From contig JALONS010000010.1 in the NCBI GenBank assembly GCA_025454855.1, positions 1 through 36,265 on the forward strand: a stretch of 36,265 nucleotides of DNA. Reading direction: 5' to 3'. Source of the stretch: Arcicella sp. GTDB lineage: Bacteria; Bacteroidota; Bacteroidia; Cytophagales; Spirosomataceae. Position numbers and translations under genes: made by a program. Below, piece after piece: positions 29,528 to 36,265 of this stretch. A model generated the notes under the pieces. It worked only from the letters and a program-made list of their open reading frames with translations, did no database searches and had not been told where the DNA came from. Every line of letters starts with the position of its first letter. Within the stretch, counting starts at the first letter, position 1.

Positions 29528-29872
29528 TCAGATAAATACATTTTCCTCTATACTTCTATCCACTTTTTGTTTAATCCTATCAACTTCTAACTCCGAAAGT
29601 CTCACTGGGTGTCCATCGAAAGAAACATAGTCAATTAAACCCTCTACTTTTACTAAAAATTTTTCTAAAACGTTATCTTCAAATTTGATAAAAACATAGT
29701 TTGGATATAATGGGTTATTATTTAAAAGTTTATTATTTTTTTCAGGATAAGGTGTAAAAGACTCATAACCCATGTCATTCATTCTTGTAACAACTCTATT
29801 TTCCTCATTTGATTCAGTATAACCAAGATACCAACCTGGTATGGTTATAAAATTTTTATTTTGCATTTTCAT
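29528..29872 (-). CDS. NusG-like (UpxY/LoaP/RfaH-type) transcription antiterminator, NGN domain only
   Basis: GWYLGYTESNEENRVVTRMNDMGYESFTPYPEK...LYPNYVFIKF...GLIDYVSFDGHPVRLSELEVDRIKQ; ends at 114 aa with no KOW domain. Confidence 0.85.
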   Translation of the reverse strand: MKMQNKNFITIPGWYLGYTESNEENRVVTRMNDMGYESFTPYPEKNNKLLNNNPLYPNYVFIKFEDNVLEKFLVKVEGLIDYVSFDGHPVRLSELEVDRIKQKVDRSIEENVFI

Positions 29873-29950
29873 GTTATTCTACGTTTAAATCAAAATGATT
29901 AGAGTATATTTTTACTAACGTATGTATATATACGCATTGTATTGTTGTTG

Positions 29951-30652
29951 CTAATCTCTGAAAATTATATCATCAAAATCTAAGAAATGAGTGTTTCTCC
30001 AAGAGTCATTTTGAGGTGTTTCAAAGGCTCTAATAGCTTCTATCGTTTCGTCCTTGTTAAAAAAAACATTATTACTATTGCTTTCTAAAAATAATTCTTT
30101 TGATTTCTTATACCAGTATTGAGATAATTTGTCATAGAAGGCAATCTTTGTCAAAAAAAACATAGTTTGATATAACAATGCAACACCGATAGTGCCAGTT
30201 CTAAAATCTGCTGATAGATTTGTATTTGAAAAATCTTCTTCCTTATATTTAGTTACCATACCAATCATATTAGCTAAATGAAATAATTTTTCATTTTTCA
30301 ATATCAGTGATACTCTTAAAACCAAGAGTGCAATTTGTAAGTCTCCGTATGTGTAAGTAACTTTTTCATCAATAAGAATGACTTTATCTTCAACTTCAAT
30401 GGGAAGTAACGTAAAGTTCATTTTCTCAAAGTTCATAGGCATCAAGAATCCTAAAATTACCTGTATTCCTTCTTCTAAAACTTCTTTTATTTCAGCCTTC
30501 TGGGAAGCACTACAGACTGTATATTTTCTTATTAATAAATTCAATGAATGGCACAATCCAGATTCATCAGTTGTAAACTTTGCTTTTCCGCCCAATCTTA
30601 TATTTGTAATAATTTTATTACACTGTTCTAAATATTGAGTGAAATCATTCAT
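29951..30652 (-). CDS. LanC-like (lanthionine synthetase C-like) protein, short and lacking zinc ligands
   Basis: TYTYGDLQIALLVLRVSLILKNEKLFHLANMIGMVTK aligns with LanC W-C-Y-G-D-L-G-I region; DFRTGTIGVALLYQTMFFLTKIAFYDKLSQYWYKKS aligns with L-C-H-G-x-A-G-I-A region. Confidence 0.6.
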   Translation of the reverse strand: MNDFTQYLEQCNKIITNIRLGGKAKFTTDESGLCHSLNLLIRKYTVCSASQKAEIKEVLEEGIQVILGFLMPMNFEKMNFTLLPIEVEDKVILIDEKVTYTYGDLQIALLVLRVSLILKNEKLFHLANMIGMVTKYKEEDFSNTNLSADFRTGTIGVALLYQTMFFLTKIAFYDKLSQYWYKKSKELFLESNSNNVFFNKDETIEAIRAFETPQNDSWRNTHFLDFDDIIFRD

Positions 30653-30760
30653 AATTTGTTAACATAAAAGAACCCAGATGTTTAAGTCTTATCTCTATAG
30701 AGTTTTAGTTATATCTTTAATAACATAATATTAGTTTCGTTTGTCTGTTTTTCTAAAAAA

Positions 30761-30794
30761 ATTATGTGAAACCCAGTAAATATTATGTGAAACC
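30761..30794. promoter_or_regulatory. Phased direct repeat ATTATGTGAAACC x2 (start-to-start 21 bp), candidate LytTR-regulator binding site
   Basis: ATTATGTGAAACC at 30761-30773 and 30782-30794, identical 13-mers; third occurrence of the 11-bp core ATTATGTGAAA at 31087-31097; LytTR regulator and cognate kinases encoded adjacent. Confidence 0.6.
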
Positions 30795-30875
30795 GATAAA
30801 CTACATGAAATTGGTGTACTATTTAATAAATTACCTGATGAAATAGCTAAATTGAAGATTGAAAACTACTGTTCA

Positions 30876-30998
30876 TTATAATCTTGAACTTCCTGTACTA
30901 ATAGCCGTTTTAGAGTTATTTGAAGAATCAGTTCTACATACATTATCAAATGTAATTACTGTACTTTTACTGATTGAAAGTTTAGTTGAATTTTTCAT
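30876..30998 (-). CDS. Candidate 40-aa RiPP (class I lanthipeptide-like) precursor peptide MKNSTKLSISKSTVITFDNVCRTDSSNNSKTAISTGSSRL
   Basis: Own translation with internal ATG (30996-30998) of ORF 30876-31067: leader-like MKNSTKLSISKSTVITFDN resembling Bacteroidota K-L-x-[IL]-x-K-x-T-[IV] leaders, Ser/Thr-rich C-terminus with one Cys; same strand and immediately upstream of the LanC-like gene. Confidence 0.45.
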   Translation of the reverse strand: MKNSTKLSISKSTVITFDNVCRTDSSNNSKTAISTGSSRL

Positions 30999-31096
30999 TG
31001 TCGTAAAGGGGTTTATTTTGTTTGATGATTCAAACCTACCACCGATTAACAAGCACAGGAAATACATTATTTATAACCCAAAAACTATTATGTGAA

Positions 31097-32182
31097 ATGG
31101 CAAAACTGCAAAAATTATACCTCAAACTCAAACAAAAAATAAATTCAAATACCCAATTCCGCTTACACTTTATCGTATGGATTATATACTTTTTACTAAT
31201 AAATCTCAATTATTATATTGGTACTGGCGGTAAAAATAATTTAATCAACTCCTTCTCACACATACTTATAGTGGCTGTGGTTATCTTTTATGGAAATGTA
31301 TTTGTGGTTTCTTCTTATTTTCTTCCTCGCAGACAATACTTTGGGGAGTTGCTGGGCATAATTGCTCTCTTTATTATTTTTGGAGTTTGTAGATATATTC
31401 TTGACTTTCAGTTATTACCTCTTTTGGGTGAAGAATATAAGTATTACAAAGTTTTAGATGGTCGCTTTTTTTTGGATACGGGCTGGTTTTCTATTCAATA
31501 TTTATTATTAAGCTTTGGCTACTGGTTTGCACTCCAAACCATCAAGACAGAAAGAGAGAAAAATACTATGCTTCTGAAACTTATAGATTACGAAAAAAAA
31601 GTATATCAACTCGAAATGGATTTTCTACGAAGTCAGATAAGCCCACATTTTATTTACAACGTCCTGAGTTCAGTTTATACAAAAGTGAGTAAGCTCTCCC
31701 CTGATATTGCAGAGCCTATTATACTGTTATCGGAAATAATGTCGTACACAACAAAGTCTTCAAAGTCCGACGAAGAAGTATTATTAGAAGAAGAATTAGA
31801 AAATATTGAAAGATTCATAGCTTTAGAAAGGTTTCGATACGGGGATTCTTTTCATGTAAAATATACCGTAAATGGTTATGCTGATACAGAGGATAAGATT
31901 TTGCCATTAGTATTATTAACTTTCATTGAGAATGCGTTTAAATATGGAGATAGATCAAATCTCGAAAATCCTATTTCTATCACCATTAATATAGATGACA
32001 AATCGTTGACATTTATTTGTAAGAATTTAAAACAAAGAAAATCAAGTACCAAAAAATCTAATAAAATAGGGGTAAGTAATACTACTCGGAGATTAGAACT
32101 AAAATATCCTCACAGATACACCCTTAATATTGATAATACTACTGATGAGTATATCGTATTTTTTAAACTAATTTTAAGTTAA
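31097..32182 (+). CDS. LytS-type (His_kinase family) membrane sensor histidine kinase; start re-assigned from 31022 to ATG at 31097
   Basis: MAKLQKLYLKLKQK..., four hydrophobic segments, FLRSQISPHFIYNVLSSVYTKV phosphoacceptor region, LTFIENAFKYGDRS N-box. Confidence 0.9.
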   Translation: MAKLQKLYLKLKQKINSNTQFRLHFIVWIIYFLLINLNYYIGTGGKNNLINSFSHILIVAVVIFYGNVFVVSSYFLPRRQYFGELLGIIALFIIFGVCRYILDFQLLPLLGEEYKYYKVLDGRFFLDTGWFSIQYLLLSFGYWFALQTIKTEREKNTMLLKLIDYEKKVYQLEMDFLRSQISPHFIYNVLSSVYTKVSKLSPDIAEPIILLSEIMSYTTKSSKSDEEVLLEEELENIERFIALERFRYGDSFHVKYTVNGYADTEDKILPLVLLTFIENAFKYGDRSNLENPISITINIDDKSLTFICKNLKQRKSSTKKSNKIGVSNTTRRLELKYPHRYTLNIDNTTDEYIVFFKLILS

Positions 32183-32324
32183 TTGTAACAATTTATATAT
32201 GAGTGGGTTATAAGATTATAATCTAAAAATATTTAATTAGTTTCTTCCACATCAAAACTTGATATTCTTACCATTTTGATAAACAAAGTATGTAAAGTGT
32301 TATAAAACTTAAAACTTTATAATA

Positions 32325-33158
32325 ATGTCAAAATTTATTTTGGGTGAGATGAGTATTAATCACTACTCACATTCACATACCTCAAATCATTTAAGTCAAA
32401 TCAATTACTTATTGCAGCCCTTTAGTACAAATTTGCATTCCCAAGGCTTTTTTGTTAATACTTTGACGAATAATCAGAGCCTTAATGGGCATTTCTTTCA
32501 TCACGCCAATAAGACAAATACTAATATTGAACAAGATAATAACTCTCTCAATAACCAATTAATTCAATCTGAAAAAAGAATAGCACAACTTGAGATTGAG
32601 TCTTTAAGAACTCAAATAAGCCCTCATTTCGTTTATAATGTTCTTAGTTCTATATACACTAACGTAAAAAAACAATCTCCCGAAATAGCAGAGCAAATCA
32701 TGTTACTTTCAGAGATAATGTCTTACGCCACAAAGAAAACCAATCTTGATCAAGAAGTACTTTTAGAAGAAGAATTAGAAAATATCATACGATATTTAGA
32801 ATTACAAAAAACACGTTATAGTATCAATTCTGGTTTTAGTCTTAAACAAACGGGCAATGCTGATAATGCACTCATTATTCCACTCGTTTTATTAACGTTT
32901 GTAGAAAATGCCTTTAAATACGGTGATAGGTCAAACCCTGAAAAACCCATTACTATAGTCATTGATGTAGCAGACGAAAAGCTGTACTTTAGCTGCAGAA
33001 ACAAAAAATATACAAATCCACAAGGCAGTATAAAGTCTAATGGTATTGGACTTATCAACACCAAAAAGCGATTAGCTATTAAATACCAAGATAGACACAA
33101 CCTCATTATTAATGATACAAATGAAGATTTCGAAGTAATTTTTACTTTAAAATTTTAA
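32325..33158 (+). CDS. Second LytS-type histidine kinase, no transmembrane region, His/Asn-rich N-terminus
   Basis: SLRTQISPHFVYNVLSSIYTNVKKQSPEIAEQIMLLSEIMSYATK; LTFVENAFKYGDRSNPEKPI; N-term HYSHSHTSNH...GHFFHHANKTN. Confidence 0.88.
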   Translation: MSKFILGEMSINHYSHSHTSNHLSQINYLLQPFSTNLHSQGFFVNTLTNNQSLNGHFFHHANKTNTNIEQDNNSLNNQLIQSEKRIAQLEIESLRTQISPHFVYNVLSSIYTNVKKQSPEIAEQIMLLSEIMSYATKKTNLDQEVLLEEELENIIRYLELQKTRYSINSGFSLKQTGNADNALIIPLVLLTFVENAFKYGDRSNPEKPITIVIDVADEKLYFSCRNKKYTNPQGSIKSNGIGLINTKKRLAIKYQDRHNLIINDTNEDFEVIFTLKF

Positions 33159-33186
33159 ATAATATAACTAACCTTAGCTCAAAACT

Positions 33187-33927
33187 ATGTTAAAGTGTTT
33201 AATTATTGATGATGAAAATCATGCAATAGAACTATTGTCAGATTATATCAACAACGTTAGCTTTTTAAGTCTCGCAGATACAGCCAATGACCCAATTGCT
33301 GGTTTGAAGCTAATTAATGAAAGTAATTTTGACATCATTTTTTTAGATGTAGAAATGCCTAAGATTACTGGTTTAGAGTTGCTCTCCGGTATTCCAAAGT
33401 CTTGTAAGGTCGTCGTAACGAGTGCCTATCGTGAATATGCTGCAGATGGTTATGAACATGGCATTTTCGATTTCCTAACAAAACCCATCAGATTTGAACG
33501 ATTTCTGAAAGTTGTTCAAAAAATTTTTAATACTATCGCCAAAGAAAATACAAGCATAAAAGAAGAGTATATTTTTGTAAAACTTGATTCTAAAAATCGC
33601 CTACGAAGGATTTTGTATAGTGATATATATTACGTAGAAGGTGCTGGAAATTACATCACGATTCATTTGGAAAATGAGAAAATAATGACGTATCTTACCA
33701 TTCGTGATTTTGAGGAATTAGTTCCAGCCGATAGATTCATCAGAATTCAGAAGTCTTATATAGTATCTATAGAGAAAATTATTGGTCTGGATGGTAATGA
33801 AATTATTCTTATTAACAACCGAAAAGTGTTAGTTGGAGAATCCTACCGAACACGGGTAAGTGAGTTTATGAACAATTTCTTGATTCAGAAAAAAGTTGTA
33901 AATCTTAACTCATCAAAAGAGAAATAG
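33187..33927 (+). CDS. LytTR-family response regulator
   Basis: CLIIDDENHA, FLDVEMPKITGLELL, TSAYREYAADGYEHGIFDFLTKPI; C-terminal LytTR domain IYYVEGAGNYITIHL...FIRIQKSYIVSIEKI. Confidence 0.95.
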   Translation: MLKCLIIDDENHAIELLSDYINNVSFLSLADTANDPIAGLKLINESNFDIIFLDVEMPKITGLELLSGIPKSCKVVVTSAYREYAADGYEHGIFDFLTKPIRFERFLKVVQKIFNTIAKENTSIKEEYIFVKLDSKNRLRRILYSDIYYVEGAGNYITIHLENEKIMTYLTIRDFEELVPADRFIRIQKSYIVSIEKIIGLDGNEIILINNRKVLVGESYRTRVSEFMNNFLIQKKVVNLNSSKEK

Positions 33928-34241
33928 TATTACAAAGAATCTTCTCAAACCTAATTGGGCTTCCTTTAATAATTATTTTTAATCCACATAGGTTTCAAGT
34001 TCCTTATTAGGCAAAAATGGCGAGTCACTTAAATTTATGAAACTGTCTTTTACTACTAAACGTACAGGACAAAAAATGACTTAAAGATGGGAGAGACTTC
34101 CACAATTGTTTACTGTTAAACAAAACTATGTTATCATAGAGGTAAACCCTATCATATATTAATTTAGTAGATATCTTCTAAATTTAGAGGGGGCGAATCA
34201 ATCTCGTTACTAAAAAAATATTACTCGCTTGCCAAGCCATG

Positions 34242-34283
34242 ATAATCTTTCGTCCAACTCAGCTAAGTGTGATGAAAGATTAT
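34242..34283. repeat. 42-bp imperfect palindrome
   Basis: ATAATCTTTCGTC-CAACTCAGCTAAGTGT-GATGAAAGATTAT; 13-bp arms pair with one G/T position and the central 16 bp are also mostly symmetric. Confidence 0.7.
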
Positions 34284-34616
34284 TTAGCTCAGCTCTTAAA
34301 TGGTACAGAGTTACTTATTGCTCTTGGTGTAAGTTCTTCCTAATTTTTCTGAATCAAGATTAATCTTTGAGAATAAACATCGAATTTTCCATCAAATGAT
34401 TGATTTTCAATGTAATTCAAACCTACCTAAAGCATCTTTAATAATTTATCATTCTATGGATATGCTTATTCCGCAATATTACGATACAATTGATTTTTTT
34501 AGGCTTCATAACTGTCAGATAAATAGCCTAAAAAGGGAATGAAAGTGTATAATTTCGAAAATCATCGGCTTACAATCACCATTACTGTTGATTTTGAAGT
34601 GAATTGATGGGATAAA

Positions 34617-36137
34617 CTAATCTCTTATTTCCTCCCATTGTAATTCGGCTACTTTTTTTGTTTCACTTGAAAAATTAATACCAATAGCAATTAGCTTTTT
34701 ATCATCCTGCAAAAAAGGTTCTAAATATCCTTTGTCTTTTATCTGTTGAAGTGCTTTTTCTGCTGATTCATCTAATTTGAATTCTATGCAATAGACATAT
34801 TCCTGCAAACGAATCAAGGCATCCATTCGTCCATCGGAGGTTTGTACTTCCGACTGGATATAAACACCCAGTAGTGTAAAAGTCAAATGAATAATGGCAT
34901 GATAAAAATGTTCGTTCTCTCGTTGCCATAATTCATAAGGTAATGATTTGAATATGGTGTTCAAGATTCCCTCTAAACGGTCGATTTCTCCTTTTTCTAA
35001 TAGTTGCCTAATTTTATCAACATATACCGCTCCATAACCTGCATCGTTTTGGCTATAAGCTGACATGAGCACATCTACGTATGATTTTTTTACTTCTTTA
35101 TTGGGGTAACTCAACACATAGACATCACTCATTGGACTGTAAGACTTCACGGTAAGATAGCCAGTTTGAAACATCAAAGGAATCAGCTCTAATTTTTCAA
35201 TATCGTAGGCACTCAGGGCGTTCGCTCCAATTTCAATTTCTTCAAAATTATACAAATGTGTCTTTTGAGCTAATTTTATCAAAAAAGTGGGTGTTCCTGT
35301 TTCAAACCAATAATTTTGAAATTTCTTTTTCCTGAAAAAACTTAGTAATGAAAAAGGGTTATAAACACTTATTTCGGTATCCCACGTATAACCATTATAC
35401 CATTCTTTAACTTCCTGTTTATCAAATATTTTTAATTCTTCTCTGAAATTAGCCTCTAATTCCTGTTCTGTAATGCCACAACAAGCTCCAAAACGATAAT
35501 CAATAGTAATATCATCTAAGTTATTCAAATCTGAAAAAATACTAACCCTTGAAAACTTAGATACTCCCGTAATAAAAACTAATTTCAAATGTGGGTCGGC
35601 ATCTTTCAAAATGGAATAAAAGGCTTTCATGGTATCTCTATTTTCGAGAGCCAGTTTCGTTTGAACACCCAAATAGTCAATAATGGGCTTATCGTATTCG
35701 TCTATCAAAACTACTACTTTACCTTTGGTTTTAGCCAGTATTTCGATGAGTTCTTTAAATTTTCCACTGATGACTTCTTCCGTAAGTTGAATATCGTATT
35801 TGTTGGCGATATTATCTAATTCATCACTGATTGCTTTGGTAAGCCCTTTTTCTTTATGCCCAATATTACTAAAAGATATACGAATAACGGGATTGGTCTG
35901 TCCCCAAGTCCATTTATCTTCTATAAATAAGCCTTTAAAAAGCTCTCTTTGGGCTAAAAAGAGACATTCTAACGTACTGATAAACAAAGATTTACCAAAT
36001 CTGCGGGGGCGTGACAAAAAATAGTATTTCCCTTCCTCTATTAATTGGTAAATAAAGGCGGTTTTATCAACGTACATATAGCCATTATTACGAATTTCTC
36101 CAAAATCCTGAATGCCTACGGGATATTTTTGTATCAT
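34617..36137 (-). CDS. AAA-ATPase-like / PD-(D/E)XK nuclease-like protein (DUF1703 family type)
   Basis: YPVGIQDFGEIRNNGYMYVDKTAFIYQLIEEGKYYFLSRPRRFGKSLFISTLE; VVLIDEYDKPI; C-terminal GRMDALIRLQEYVYCIEFKLD. Confidence 0.93.
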   Translation of the reverse strand: MIQKYPVGIQDFGEIRNNGYMYVDKTAFIYQLIEEGKYYFLSRPRRFGKSLFISTLECLFLAQRELFKGLFIEDKWTWGQTNPVIRISFSNIGHKEKGLTKAISDELDNIANKYDIQLTEEVISGKFKELIEILAKTKGKVVVLIDEYDKPIIDYLGVQTKLALENRDTMKAFYSILKDADPHLKLVFITGVSKFSRVSIFSDLNNLDDITIDYRFGACCGITEQELEANFREELKIFDKQEVKEWYNGYTWDTEISVYNPFSLLSFFRKKKFQNYWFETGTPTFLIKLAQKTHLYNFEEIEIGANALSAYDIEKLELIPLMFQTGYLTVKSYSPMSDVYVLSYPNKEVKKSYVDVLMSAYSQNDAGYGAVYVDKIRQLLEKGEIDRLEGILNTIFKSLPYELWQRENEHFYHAIIHLTFTLLGVYIQSEVQTSDGRMDALIRLQEYVYCIEFKLDESAEKALQQIKDKGYLEPFLQDDKKLIAIGINFSSETKKVAELQWEEIRD

Positions 36138-36166
36138 GGTCTTATATTGTTATATCGGGCGATTTG

Positions 36167-36265
36167 AGACTATTTTCCTAAAAGTGAAAGCGTTTCACTT
36201 TTGGAGATATTTGCATTTATACCTAATGTTTTCAGACTATTTTCCTAAAAGTGAAAGCGTTTCAC
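36167..36265. repeat. Direct repeat of 32-bp AGACTATTTTCCTAAAAGTGAAAGCGTTTCAC, 67-bp period, each copy containing a palindrome; continues past window
   Basis: Copies at 36167-36198 and 36234-36265; first copy palindrome AAAAGTGAAA-GCG-TTTCACTTTT at 36180-36202. Confidence 0.85.

Noticed and set aside
30693-30702. Perfect 10-bp palindrome CTCTATAGAG upstream of the LanC-like gene
   Set aside because: Too short and AT-rich to claim as an operator or antiterminator leader hairpin without further evidence.
30859-31095. 78-aa plus-strand ORF ending just before the kinase ATG
   Set aside because: Hydrophobic composition is what the antisense of a Ser/Asn/Lys-rich frame gives; the minus-strand peptide frame is a better candidate. 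Not excluded without comparative data.
31022-31096. N-terminal 25-aa extension of the membrane kinase in the ORF track
   Set aside because: ATG at 31097 begins a typical MAKLQKLYLKLKQK start; the extension overlaps the candidate regulatory sites.
34380-34610. Possible degraded ORF (IFHQMIDFQCNSNLPKASLIIYHSMDMLIPQYYDTIDFFRLHNCQINSLKRE)
   Set aside because: Short, no recognisable family; could be a pseudogene remnant but unsupported without BLASTX.
35589-36024. Plus-strand ORFs inside the DUF1703-like gene
   Set aside because: Antisense to a well-supported CDS.
36167-36265. CRISPR array
   Set aside because: Only two units, 35-bp interval, strongly palindromic unit and no cas genes nearby; better described as a short tandem or dispersed repeat.

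Overview
AT-rich window from a Bacteroidota genome, probably Cytophagales-like (inferred from gene content). It is dominated by one minus-strand gene train of about 30 kb, from ~30650 down past base 1, that looks like a biosynthetic cluster for a glycosylated lipopeptide. Assembly-line genes: a fatty acyl-AMP ligase with C-terminal ACP (1678-3834), followed by an NRPS gene starting C-A and cut by the left edge (<1-1597). Tailoring genes: a CmlA-type NRPS beta-hydroxylase (23336-24955), tryptophan 2,3-dioxygenase (27086-28096), kynurenine 3-monooxygenase (13433-14815), a MauG/cytochrome c peroxidase-like protein (14944-15933), and six putative glycosyltransferases in three paralogous pairs (2x GT1/MGT, 2x GT9, 2x DUF6734-like). 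Support genes: Sfp-type PPTase, type II thioesterase, an outer-membrane beta-barrel receptor, an FtsX/MacB-like permease, YceI and DUF2147. The 5' end of the train carries a LanC-like protein lacking its zinc ligands and a KOW-less NusG-like (UpxY/LoaP type) antiterminator. Just upstream, on the same strand and overlooked by ordinary gene size thresholds, is a 40-aa lanthipeptide-leader-like peptide. A divergent locus encodes two LytS-type kinases and a LytTR regulator, and the intergenic region has phased ATTATGTGAAACC repeats that could be its binding sites. Three secreted hydrolase-family proteins in the train have lost catalytic residues while staying full length (alpha/beta hydrolase, S12 beta-lactamase-like, M28). 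Two copies of a ~155-bp TIR-bounded MITE-like element sit in opposite orientation in intergenic gaps. The right end has an AAA-ATPase/PD-(D/E)XK (DUF1703-like) gene and a 67-bp-period palindromic repeat. All calls come from reading the sequence; no searches were run.
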